A stretch of DNA of 64,000 nt from Mongoliitalea daihaiensis (GTDB lineage: Bacteria > Bacteroidota > Bacteroidia > Cytophagales > Cyclobacteriaceae): positions 3,508,001 to 3,572,000 of the forward strand of contig NZ_CP063779.1 in the NCBI RefSeq assembly GCF_021596945.1. The letters are read 5' to 3'. Within the stretch, counting starts at the first letter, position 1, and each line of letters begins with the position of its first letter. The notes under the pieces were generated by a model, which was given only the letters and a program-made list of their open reading frames with translations, searched no databases and was not told the DNA's origin. The position numbers were made by a program, and so were the translations under genes. Positions 56,087 to 64,000 of the stretch are shown here, piece after piece.

Positions 56087-57786
56087 CGAATTGAATACAG
56101 GTAAATCTTCCAAGCCGAGTATGGATGTTCAAAACTATTTAAAAAAAGTAATTCTGAAACCTCTAATGGTACTGATGCAAGTATAAAATCTGCATTTAAA
56201 TTAAGCTTGAGAAATGTAAAATCCCAAGAAAGTGAAGAAATTGGTTCTGAATCAACCCAATGATAACGCATGAAATCATCCGGATAGGTCTTGTTTTGAA
56301 AATAGCACTTATTTCCCCACCTCCAAAACTGCCACTCCAAAAAGGTATTTCCTGCAATCTCATTTGAAATAACCTTGCCGACCAGGTGTTTATAATCTAG
56401 CGAATAATTCTGTAAATATCCATCCAAAGTCAAAAAACCATTATACACGCTAACAGCAGGAGGTAAATTCACATGTGCAATCCGCTTTTTTTTCCAATCT
56501 GGTCCAATGAATTCCTTGATGGCTTCATATTGTTCTTCTGCATAGTATTCTTTAAACGAAGGAGTTATAAAAGGACTTAAAAGAGTTGAATAGGAAAAGC
56601 TATGCCGCCATTCATAATGATAAACAAAAATATTCATACCAATCAAAATGAGTAAAAGCATCTTCTTTGCCCAAAACTTGATTTCCAATAACCATAAACC
56701 AACTATTGAAAAAATTAAAAACGGAATCCAATGATTAAATCGAAGAAGATTAAGAGAAGGAAGCAGGTCCATAGATGGTAGGTGTATATCCCATGAAAAA
56801 TACTTTGAAATAGTCCAACAAAAAGCCATTAATAGCAATATAGGCACTAGCAACCAACAATGAATTTTCTGAAATGATTTTGTTACTATCCAATAAATTA
56901 CTGCCCCAATAGCAATTAGGGGATAAATGAAACTATAAACTATACCACTGTAGTCTCCTTGCAATACGATAGTCCAAACATTCCAGTCCTTCCACAAAAA
57001 TTCATAATAACTAAATTCTGATCGATGGGAAACAAACTCATAGGGTATGAAAACTTGATAAATGTAATGATACTCTTGGATAAGGTAAATTAGCAACCAA
57101 ATTCCCTGTAAGAGCCAAAGATTTCGATGAAATTTTTTTTCTTGATATGCTTTGATGAATAGATAACATAAAAACCCCGCCCACACATACATTCCACTCA
57201 AAAGTGGCATTGAAAAAAAACCATAAATTAATAAAAGAATAAATGCCCGAAAATCTAATGACCTTGATTTATAATACCCATAAAGCCAGCCCAATAACGG
57301 GATGGAGGCAAGGCTAATCCCCCTATGTGGATAAAAAACTAAGCTTGCCCAAATACAAGCGATCAAAATTCGTTCTAGTTGACTTCCATTTTTTGAAAAA
57401 AATTCTAGCCACACATACATAGAAAAAAAAGCAATACATACAATAACAGCTTTTTGAATTGCATAGGCAACCAAAGTATTTGGCAAATAATATAGAAGTG
57501 CAAAACCGTTGAGTCCAGAAGGAAATGAAAAACGAGGAGTCTCAATTAAAAACCCTTCAATTGTAGTATTAGGGAGACTCCATAATTTTCCCTGAGAAAC
57601 CAAGGTTTTTAACCATACAATATTAGAATCCAAATTATCGGATATAATGATATGAACCCCATCACCTAATAAAATGTATGGAAGTAAAATTATGAAGCAC
57701 ATCAGGATTACCGAGAACAATTGAATCCCTATATTTTTTTTACTTGAATGAATCATTCGCTCGAATCCAAAGTTCATAGGTTTCAT
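56083..57786 (-). CDS. Large multipass membrane protein (DUF6044-like), exopolysaccharide locus
   Basis: 567 residues. After the first helix, HIIISDNLDSNIVWLKTLVSQGKLW resembles the opening of DUF6044/YkoS-type membrane proteins, which share a GT-C-like or YfhO-like plan; I offer this from memory of the pattern, not a search. About eleven helices precede a soluble C-terminal region (about 430-567). It overlaps the upstream gene by 47 bases (ATG 57786, or 38 with ATG 57777) and the downstream gene by four, so the series is one translational unit. A role in transfer of sugar or other groups on lipid-linked glycans is inferred. Confidence 0.65.
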   Translation of the reverse strand: MKPMNFGFERMIHSSKKNIGIQLFSVILMCFIILLPYILLGDGVHIIISDNLDSNIVWLKTLVSQGKLWSLPNTTIEGFLIETPRFSFPSGLNGFALLYYLPNTLVAYAIQKAVIVCIAFFSMYVWLEFFSKNGSQLERILIACIWASLVFYPHRGISLASIPLLGWLYGYYKSRSLDFRAFILLLIYGFFSMPLLSGMYVWAGFLCYLFIKAYQEKKFHRNLWLLQGIWLLIYLIQEYHYIYQVFIPYEFVSHRSEFSYYEFLWKDWNVWTIVLQGDYSGIVYSFIYPLIAIGAVIYWIVTKSFQKIHCWLLVPILLLMAFCWTISKYFSWDIHLPSMDLLPSLNLLRFNHWIPFLIFSIVGLWLLEIKFWAKKMLLLILIGMNIFVYHYEWRHSFSYSTLLSPFITPSFKEYYAEEQYEAIKEFIGPDWKKKRIAHVNLPPAVSVYNGFLTLDGYLQNYSLDYKHLVGKVISNEIAGNTFLEWQFWRWGNKCYFQNKTYPDDFMRYHWVDSEPISSLSWDFTFLKLNLNADFILASVPLEVSELLFLNSFEHPYSAWKIYLYSIR

Positions 57787-59305
57787 TTGCTACAGTATAA
57801 GTAGCCATTTTTTCAAAACTACCTTTTATTGATACAATGGGGTGATTTTGTGCTGCATATATTATCAAATTGTATTCATCCCAATCAATCGGTAAAAGTT
57901 GCAATTGCTTCTCATCCCAGATACCTGGAACCATTGGATGCGTTAATCCCAATGCATACATTATACCTGGGTTTTCAAAAAATGCTAATACTTGACCATT
58001 TTGAATATCGTATTTATTCATATGCTCTTTAACAGTAGTTAAAAAATCAACTTTTGGCTCATCTAGAAAAACTCTATTATTATCGGATATGTAATATGGT
58101 ACCTTTTGATTGAATAAAGACTCCTGCCGAAACGGAAATAACCATAAACACCAAACTAATAAAACCAGGCTTACCATAGGAAAAACAACTTTAAAAAAGG
58201 GTTTCAATTGGGGAGTTGTGTCTGACCATAGTAATACCAATAGCATCCAAAATGGCAAATAATGTATAGCTAATCGCAAAAAATATACATTACTTCCTGT
58301 ATGTAACATCCATGGGAATAGTAATAATATAAAATAACTTACATAAGTTTTAGTAGGCATCCAATAGCGGTCAGGACTTAGGTAACCTAATAGAGCAATA
58401 AAAAATACCATAAATACAATGGTAATTTCATTTACTACTAGGGTAATAAAAGCAATCAAACTAATAAAAATCAAAGCTAGAACAACATTTAACAATGTTA
58501 AATTAAAAATCAAAAATTTCCCAGCCAAAAATCTACCACTTATAAATGACAAGCCAAACCATAATCCACCGATCAATAGAGTTTTGGTTAAATGAACCAT
58601 AGAATAATGTGTTAATCTATCACCTAATCCTAAACTTTTGAAAAGTTCCCAAAAACGACTTTCACCTAAATACACAAACAAATAGAACTCAAAAAGTATA
58701 AAGGGGATTAATAAAGCAGGAATGTACAGATACAAATTTGGCTTAATCCTGTAAATGAGTAAACTGGAAAGAATTCCCAAAGCTAAGGCAGCTGGAGCCT
58801 TCACATAAAGTAATAGCGCAAGCAATATGCCTACCAGTAAAATTTGAACAAAAGAGATTGATTGATAATGAATCCATCTAATAAAAAATAACAGTAAGGA
58901 AACTCCCAGCATCACAGTTAAGTGATTATAGGATAAGGATTGTGGTAGAAAAGTATACGATATTAAAACACTAAGACCGAGGACGGGAGTTTGCCAACTT
59001 TGATGTAGTTTATGGAGTATTTTTAGAATTTTCGCAAAGGTTGCCCAAGTAATTAAACAAACAATCAACCGAATAACCCGTAACTCCTGCATGGAAAACT
59101 CTCTATCCGTCAACTTATGCCAAACCTTGAAAAAAAGATCATAATTCAATAGTCTCTGAATATTTTCTTGACTAGGAACTGTCATTAACAGATATAAGCC
59201 CTCGTCAGAAAAATCTAACCCACGAGGAATCGCAAGGATTATAATTATAAGGGCAGCAATAAGACTTGTCCAACTGTAAACAATGTAACTTGAAGTAATT
59301 TTCAC
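57740..59305 (-). CDS. GT-C-fold glycosyltransferase-like membrane protein
   Basis: 521 residues with about eleven helices. The first periplasmic loop starts PRGLDFSDEGLYLLM, and the neighbouring Asp/Glu residues sit where ArnT/PMT-type GT-C enzymes have their catalytic acidic motif. A short soluble C-terminal domain follows (YDIQNGQVLAFFENPGIMYALGL). It probably uses a polyprenyl-phosphate sugar, but the donor and acceptor are unknown. It is the first of four overlapping minus-strand genes; the divergent deacetylase gene starts 83 bases away. The AT-rich composition differs from the rest of the window. Confidence 0.7.
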   Translation of the reverse strand: MKITSSYIVYSWTSLIAALIIIILAIPRGLDFSDEGLYLLMTVPSQENIQRLLNYDLFFKVWHKLTDREFSMQELRVIRLIVCLITWATFAKILKILHKLHQSWQTPVLGLSVLISYTFLPQSLSYNHLTVMLGVSLLLFFIRWIHYQSISFVQILLVGILLALLLYVKAPAALALGILSSLLIYRIKPNLYLYIPALLIPFILFEFYLFVYLGESRFWELFKSLGLGDRLTHYSMVHLTKTLLIGGLWFGLSFISGRFLAGKFLIFNLTLLNVVLALIFISLIAFITLVVNEITIVFMVFFIALLGYLSPDRYWMPTKTYVSYFILLLFPWMLHTGSNVYFLRLAIHYLPFWMLLVLLWSDTTPQLKPFFKVVFPMVSLVLLVWCLWLFPFRQESLFNQKVPYYISDNNRVFLDEPKVDFLTTVKEHMNKYDIQNGQVLAFFENPGIMYALGLTHPMVPGIWDEKQLQLLPIDWDEYNLIIYAAQNHPIVSIKGSFEKMATYTVANETYELWIRANDSFK

Positions 59306-59388
59306 AAACTAACTTTTACAATATTTCTTTTCACATGAATCCATCACAAATAGACCTAAAGATGTGTATATTTTTTTAACTTTCCCCC

Positions 59389-60387
59389 ATGAATCAGAAA
59401 AGCGCTTTTGTGATCAGTTTGGACTTTGAATTGCTCTGGGGAGTGTTCGATAAAGTGGGTCCGCAAATCAATCGCGATTATTTTCTAAATACTCGAGCAG
59501 CTATCCCTAATATCCTGGAACTCTTTGAAGCATTCGGCATACAAGCAACATGGGCAACAGTGGGTATGCTATTTGCAGCTAATGAAGAGGAATGGAAGCA
59601 GTACCAACCTGCCTTCAAACCATCCTACCGAAATTCAGGCTTTTCTGCCTACGAGTGGGCCGCCAAACATGGCTTGGATAAGGACCTTCACTTTGCACCT
59701 GAATTGATACAGCAGATCCTGAAAACTCCTGGACAGGAATTGGGCAGTCATACTTTTGCCCATTATTATACGCTCATGCGTGGGCAAACTCCCGCTCAAT
59801 TCAGAAAAGACCTGCAAGCAGCACAGCTAATAGCCCAAGATAAATTTGGTATTCGCATGCGCTCCTTGGTATTTCCTCGTAACCATATTCACGAACAGTA
59901 CTTTAGCATTTGTAAGGAGGAAGGTTTTGACTTTGTGCGAGGCAATCCTAGTCAATGGTACTGGCAGGAAACCCAGCATGAATCCTTTTTAAAAAAAGTA
60001 TCCCGAACCATCGATTGTTTTGCACCCATAAGTTATGGTTCATTGGTGCCATCAACACAGGTGTACCAAAAAGAAGGAGAACCTTGGGTAATTCCGGCCT
60101 CTCGTTTGTGGAGGCCCTATTCACCAAACAACAGCCTGATCAATAAGCTTCGATTACAAAGAATTAAACAGGAAATGACTCATGCAGCCAAAACAGGTCA
60201 AATGTATCATTTATGGTGGCACCCCCATAATTTCGGGGACTATCCTCAAGCCTGTTTACATGATTTAAAACTGATTTTAATACATTTTCAAAAATTGCAG
60301 GAATCCTACGGTATGGAGTCTCATTCCATGGAAAGCTTGATAGAATCACATAATTTTGTTCAAACACACTCAATTAAAACTCCTTAA
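59389..60387 (+). CDS. Polysaccharide deacetylase family protein (NodB-like)
   Basis: A carbohydrate esterase 4-like hydrolase of 332 residues. FVISLDFELLWGVFDKVG carries the catalytic/metal aspartate pair position, and LGSHTFAHYY gives the two metal-binding histidines (SHTxxH). Internal CE4 motif 3 seems to be SLVFPRNH. A C-terminal TGQMYHLWWHPHNF provides the last histidine motif. There is no signal peptide, so it would act on cytoplasmic or lipid-linked glycan precursors. This type is common in Bacteroidota exopolysaccharide loci. Its stop overlaps the convergent GNAT stop by four bases (TTAA). Confidence 0.87.
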   Translation: MNQKSAFVISLDFELLWGVFDKVGPQINRDYFLNTRAAIPNILELFEAFGIQATWATVGMLFAANEEEWKQYQPAFKPSYRNSGFSAYEWAAKHGLDKDLHFAPELIQQILKTPGQELGSHTFAHYYTLMRGQTPAQFRKDLQAAQLIAQDKFGIRMRSLVFPRNHIHEQYFSICKEEGFDFVRGNPSQWYWQETQHESFLKKVSRTIDCFAPISYGSLVPSTQVYQKEGEPWVIPASRLWRPYSPNNSLINKLRLQRIKQEMTHAAKTGQMYHLWWHPHNFGDYPQACLHDLKLILIHFQKLQESYGMESHSMESLIESHNFVQTHSIKTP

Positions 60388-61310
60388 AAAACTTCCAATG
60401 CTCCTAGACACTGGGACCATGATTGAATCTGATTCAATTGTTTTGGGAGTGTAGAGGAAAGCTTCCTGACCGTCAATTGAGGACCTTTGATTTGGAAAAA
60501 GCTCCCCCATCCAATAGCTTGTAAAGTTTTCCCATGCATTTGAGATGCGGTCAAGAGTTGTGCTCCTTCTATGCTTATGGCCTGTTTCAATTGATTTTTC
60601 AACTCCTCAGCAGCTCCGGAAGAAGCAGGAATACCCAATTCTACAATACGAAATTCCCGCAAACCAGCCTGTTTTTTCATGCGATAAATGCACCAATACT
60701 GTTTGCCATCGCTGATACACTCATACTGTGCGATGGGACAATGTTCATAACGCCAAGAAAAATAGTTAGCCTTACTAGGGGTAGTCCAATAGGAAGTATC
60801 AGGGAGTTCAGAAAAATCCATGGAATGAAGCAATTTCCAATCGGATGCTATTGAACCATCTTTTTTCCGAACATTTAGTTGTAGCTGCAGCGACACAGGA
60901 ATTCGTCCTACGTGTTCCCATCCCAACTTTAAATAACCGGGCATGGATTGTTTATTTGGGGTATTGAAAATAAAATCAACCTTCGAATCGGTACATTCCT
61001 GTACCAACTGAGCTGTCAATCGACTAAAAATCCCTTTTCCTTGATAGGCAGGCAGTACAGCCGTATCCACAGCCCGAACAGCCTGATACGTTTGTTGCTC
61101 CAAGCGCCATTGCCAGGGCATAAAAGCACGGACACCCACGATTCTTTCCGATTCGCATGCCAAGAGTACCGGAGATGGCCCGAAAGGATTTGCTAGGTGT
61201 TTCCATGTCCATAATTCCTCGGATTTAGGCATCAGACCTTCTCCCAAGGATTGGCGTAAGACTTCAACAATAGCAGGGATATCAGTTTCTATTGCTCTTC
61301 GAAATTCCAT
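60384..61310 (-). CDS. GNAT-family N-acyltransferase, exopolysaccharide locus
   Basis: A 308-residue acyltransferase. The N-terminal GNAT domain (about 1-150) has the acyl-CoA-binding motif AVDTAVLPAYQGKGIFSRLTAQLV (Q/RxxGxG/A as YQGKGI). The C-terminal half is of unknown fold. Such proteins in polysaccharide loci usually acetylate amino sugars or attach amino-acid-like groups. It starts two bases after the stop of the GT4 glycosyltransferase and so is co-transcribed with it. It ends head-on with the deacetylase gene; these two would have opposite effects on N-acetylation if they share a substrate. Confidence 0.83.
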   Translation of the reverse strand: MEFRRAIETDIPAIVEVLRQSLGEGLMPKSEELWTWKHLANPFGPSPVLLACESERIVGVRAFMPWQWRLEQQTYQAVRAVDTAVLPAYQGKGIFSRLTAQLVQECTDSKVDFIFNTPNKQSMPGYLKLGWEHVGRIPVSLQLQLNVRKKDGSIASDWKLLHSMDFSELPDTSYWTTPSKANYFSWRYEHCPIAQYECISDGKQYWCIYRMKKQAGLREFRIVELGIPASSGAAEELKNQLKQAISIEGAQLLTASQMHGKTLQAIGWGSFFQIKGPQLTVRKLSSTLPKQLNQIQSWSQCLGALEVF

Positions 61311-61312
61311 GT

Positions 61313-62455
61313 TTAGGCATATTTTTGAAGAACTTGATCATAAATTCGCTCCAGCTGTTGTACCATGCGCTCCATGGAAAACTCCTCTTCCACTCTTCGC
61401 CGGGCAGCGGAAGCCATTTGTGCATGAAGCTCTGCATCTTGGATCAATCGTAAGGCAAGGGAAGTTAATGCCTGCCAGTTTTCAACTGCACACAAATACC
61501 CTTCTACCCCATCTTGCACTACCTCAGCAATTCCTCCTGCATTGGTGGCTACTACCGGTAAACCGCAGGACATGCCTTCTAACATGGCTACTGGTAAACC
61601 TTCAAACTCAGATGAGCTCATGTACAAGTCCATGCATGAAAGGTACGGCACCACTTGCTTTTGTACTCCTACCATATGAAAATGAGAGGATTTACCAGAA
61701 TTTTCGATCAGGTCAACAATCCGGTCTCGCCAATCCCCATCCCCTACCAATAAAAAATGGGTTTGGGGTGCTTGCTGAATAATTTCCAAGGCTACAGCAA
61801 TCCAAAGCCATAGGCGTTTTTGATCCCGGAAAACGGCAACCTTCCCAATTACGAAAGCATCCAAAGGAATATCAGCTGCCTTTCTGATGCTTATTCCAGC
61901 TTCTTTGTTTCGTTGAAATAGATGGATATTCACTCCATTGGGGATGGTTTTGATCTGCAACCGGGCATTTGGTTTAACTGGATCAAAGAGGAGATTTAGC
62001 TCCATAGACAATGCCACCTCGTTGGACACGGCAATGGCTACATCCTGTTTTTTAAAGGTCAATCTATTACCCCAATAGGAAAATTTATTGTAGCGATCCC
62101 AGGTATTATGCTCGGTATAAACAATAGGGATTTCCAGCTTGCTGCCTACTAATCGACCTAAAATACCCGCCCAAGGCAGATGGGAATGTATAATATTGAT
62201 CCCGTAGTCTAGTATATACTGACGAATTTTTTTGACTTGAAAAAACAGGCTCAGATTCCCGGAAGGGATCAAATGCACCCGTATTCCAGCATCCTCCAAC
62301 TCGTCTATAATGTAATCTGGTTGATGAAAAAAGTAGATACAGTGAAATTCAAATCTATATTGGTCATGCAGTTTAGCTGTTTCAGGAATCAGCTTCTCAG
62401 CCCCACCCCGGCCCAAGGATTTGATCAAATGTAAAACTTTTATTTTTTTAGACAC
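61313..62455 (-). CDS. Glycosyltransferase family 4 (GT-B fold), GTG start
   Basis: A 380-residue glycosyltransferase that moves a sugar from a nucleotide donor to a growing lipid-linked glycan at the cytoplasmic face. Seen: KVLHLIKSLGRGGAEKLIPE at the N-terminus (GGAE motif of GT4), HSHLPWAGILGRLVG, and the donor-binding C-terminal YMSSSEFEGLPVAMLEGMSCGLPVVATNAGG (ExFGxxxxE-like). The start codon is GTG 62455; no in-frame ATG precedes the conserved part. The linkage formed is unknown. It is the first gene of a pair with the GNAT. Upstream comes the 143-base tandem repeat region. Confidence 0.92.
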   Translation of the reverse strand: MSKKIKVLHLIKSLGRGGAEKLIPETAKLHDQYRFEFHCIYFFHQPDYIIDELEDAGIRVHLIPSGNLSLFFQVKKIRQYILDYGINIIHSHLPWAGILGRLVGSKLEIPIVYTEHNTWDRYNKFSYWGNRLTFKKQDVAIAVSNEVALSMELNLLFDPVKPNARLQIKTIPNGVNIHLFQRNKEAGISIRKAADIPLDAFVIGKVAVFRDQKRLWLWIAVALEIIQQAPQTHFLLVGDGDWRDRIVDLIENSGKSSHFHMVGVQKQVVPYLSCMDLYMSSSEFEGLPVAMLEGMSCGLPVVATNAGGIAEVVQDGVEGYLCAVENWQALTSLALRLIQDAELHAQMASAARRRVEEEFSMERMVQQLERIYDQVLQKYA

Positions 62456-62494
62456 TGTTGTGATGCAGGTAGAAATGTAAGACGAAGGTATAGA

Positions 62495-62592
62495 ATCAAG
62501 ACGCTAGAATCAAGAAACAAGACAAATTTAGGTGTAGATTTGAGAAGCGGGAAATTGGTGATTTGTACCAAGAACGAAGTACAAAGTACCAA
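62495..62592. repeat. Two short heptamer runs before the GT4 gene
   Basis: 62495-62522: ATCAAGA, CGCTAGA, ATCAAGA, AACAAGA. 62565-62592: GTACCAA, GAACGAA, GTACAAA, GTACCAA. Both keep exact seven-base register although their sequences differ from the TTCACTG class. Confidence 0.75.
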
Positions 62593-62648
62593 GTAGGGAT
62601 TCGAGGAATAGACATTGATGATGGGTTGAAAATACGACCTCTTTTTCA

Positions 62649-63220
62649 CCCCTCCTAGCCTCCCCTCGAGGGGAGGAATGAGTATCACTGGCGATTTTGG
62701 TAAAAATGAGATATGTAAGTTCAACTTTTATTGAAGACTAAGTGAAAGTTGAAAAAGGAATATGTTTCCCTATAGGGGTTGGGGAGAAGTACCCCTCCTG
62801 GCCTCCCCTCTAGGGGAGGGAAAGGTATCACCGGCGATTTGGGTAAAAATGAGATATGTAAGTTCAACTTTTATTGAAGACTAAATGAAAGTTGAAATTG
62901 CAATAGGCTCCCCTTTAGGGGTTGGGGGGAAGTACCCCTCCTGGCCTCCCCTCGAGGGGAGGAACGAGTAACAAATACGATTTGAGTAAAAATGAAATTC
63001 ATAGGTTCAAATTTTATTGAAGACTAAGTGAAAGTTGAAAACGGAATATGCTTCCCTATAGGGGTTGGGGGTAAGTACCCCTCCTAGCCTCCCCTCGAGG
63101 GGAGGAATGAGTATCACTGGCGATTTGGGTAAAAAAGGGATGTGTAAGTTCAATTTTTATTGAAGACTGCATGAAAGTTGAAAACGAAATATGCTCCCCT
63201 TTAGGGGCTGGGGGTAATAT
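62649..63220. repeat. Tandem repeat, four copies of exactly 143 bases
   Basis: Units begin at 62649, 62792, 62935 and 63078, each with CCCCTCCT(A/G)GCCTCCCCT. Each unit includes the palindrome CCTCCCCTCGAGGGGAGG (TA for GA in copy 2), an inverted repeat TTCAACTTT...AAAGTTGAA about 20-30 bases apart, and a CCCTATAGGGG or CCCTTTAGGGG palindrome near the end. Copies differ by scattered substitutions but not in length. No open frame. Confidence 0.93.
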
Positions 63221-63264
63221 CCCGACATCCAAGACAACTTGCTTAACAACTATTCACTAATTTT

Positions 63265-63299
63265 TCCAATTCCTCATTCCTAATTCCTAATTTCTAATT
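63265..63299. repeat. Heptamer run before the right-edge gene
   Basis: TCCAATT, CCTCATT, CCTAATT, CCTAATT, TCTAATT in exact seven-base register, ending about 11 bases before the next start codon. Confidence 0.75.
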
Positions 63300-63310
63300 A
63301 CCTTTCCTTT

Positions 63311-64000
63311 ATGTTTGGTGCCATATTTTTAATTCTTGTGCTCTTTGGGATTTCGCAGCCGATTATGAATGGCCTGCAGAAAAGACATCCTTATCTCAAG
63401 GCAGGGCTCCTGAATCAGATGTTCTGGTACCATATGTTTTTTGGCTTGGTGTATTACACGTATACGCTATTCAATCGATCAGATTCCGTTTTATATTTTT
63501 TGAATGCAAAAAGTGGGTACCAAAATTGGTTCGATGCTTTTCATGCAGGAACTGAATTTGTAGAGTGGCTGGCTTACCCCTTAGTCAACTATCTTCAATT
63601 CAATTATGAAATGGTCATGTTTTTTAGTACTTGGATAGGTTTTATAGGATTTATCTATTTTTACTGTTTTTTTAAAGAGAATCTTCGATTTAATCCCAAA
63701 TTTGAAGGTTGGGATGCGATAACCATTTTTATGTTTTTGCCCAATATGCATTTTTGGACCGCCTCGTTGGGTAAAGGAGCGATTATTTTTGGAGGATTGG
63801 GCCTGATGACGTATGGATTATCTTTACCAGGTAAGCGTATTCCTCAATTAGTTATTGGTGGATTTTTGGTTTATATGATACGTCCACATATCTTTTTTGC
63901 TTTGTTGATTGGAATGGCAGTGGGGTATGTATTAGGGCGAGAAAAAGTACCCTTGTATCAAAAGTATTTGACCGCTCTTGCAGGGATTGTATTATCGGTG
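63311..64000 (+). CDS. Polymerase-like multipass membrane protein, 3' end beyond the window
   Basis: An open frame of 230 codons from ATG 63311 runs to the right edge without a stop. The protein starts MFGAIFLILVLFGISQPIM and has at least six hydrophobic helices. The segment LPNMHFWTASLGKGAIIFGG, followed by VYMIRPHIFFALLIG, resembles the helix-loop pattern of Wzy/EpsG-type polysaccharide polymerases in Bacteroidota loci, where an arginine-histidine loop faces the periplasm. This is inferred from the pattern and the location next to glycosyltransferase genes. It is on the plus strand, and heptamer repeats lie directly upstream, probably with its promoter. Confidence 0.7.
   Translation, partial: MFGAIFLILVLFGISQPIMNGLQKRHPYLKAGLLNQMFWYHMFFGLVYYTYTLFNRSDSVLYFLNAKSGYQNWFDAFHAGTEFVEWLAYPLVNYLQFNYEMVMFFSTWIGFIGFIYFYCFFKENLRFNPKFEGWDAITIFMFLPNMHFWTASLGKGAIIFGGLGLMTYGLSLPGKRIPQLVIGGFLVYMIRPHIFFALLIGMAVGYVLGREKVPLYQKYLTALAGIVLSV

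Noticed and set aside
62649-63220. CRISPR array or coding repeat
   Set aside because: The 143-base units are contiguous with no unique spacers, and there is no open frame through the units in keeping with 143 not being a multiple of three.

Overview
The window looks like a chromosome segment of a free-living, aerobic Bacteroidota, most likely order Cytophagales (Cyclobacteriaceae-like). The basis is a rhodopsin/crtY/blh set, paired glycine-lipid acyltransferases, a lipoprotein-type TamA (TamL), DUF202, DUF819 and DUF2867 proteins, almost no Shine-Dalgarno sequences, A-rich leaders, and several upstream matches to the Bacteroidota -7 element TAnnTTTG. No tRNA, rRNA, CRISPR array, transposase or phage gene was seen. 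Genus cannot be fixed from the sequence alone.

Layout. 1-9.6 kb: 3' part of fadD, a GMC oxidoreductase, a penicillin-acylase-type hydrolase, an aminotransferase/methyltransferase pair, a secreted protein and a retinol-dehydrogenase-like SDR. 9.8-12 kb: glycine-lipid acyltransferases plus a CoA-binding protein. 11.9-14.8 kb: light-harvesting block in the order proton-pumping rhodopsin, lycopene cyclase, carotene dioxygenase, which makes retinal from lycopene for the pump. 15-31 kb: housekeeping genes (gyrB, ppk1/ppx, terC, dCMP deaminase, murB, phosphohexomutase, tamL, TrmH). 31-48 kb: transporters, PhzF, an XdhC/MocA-like pair, tyrS, a TetR regulator with a palindromic operator, redox enzymes, cysteine desulfurase, arfB and a DUF819 membrane protein. 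49.9-64 kb: an exopolysaccharide locus with Wza/Wzc-type export, four overlapping multipass membrane proteins, a polysaccharide deacetylase, a GNAT, a GT4 glycosyltransferase and, at the right edge, the start of a polymerase-like membrane protein.

The non-coding DNA is the most unusual part. Degenerate tandem heptamers (TTCACTG-like and ATTCCAN-like classes, both strands) recur in at least nine intergenic places, form an approximately 780 bp composite array after wzc, and supply the stop codons of several genes. A separate tandem of four 143 bp units lies on the other side of the exopolysaccharide block. Small hairpins with three-base TGC/GCA or GGC/GCC loops are also scattered. Several strong terminators were found, one of them inside the coding sequence of the convergent neighbour.

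Starts were re-examined. For tamL (GTG), TrmH, the TetR gene, cysteine desulfurase, the DUF819 gene, the RlmI-like methyltransferase, BrkB and one exopolysaccharide membrane protein, a start inside the longest open frame was preferred. Statements about function rest on recognised motifs and family knowledge; no database search was possible.
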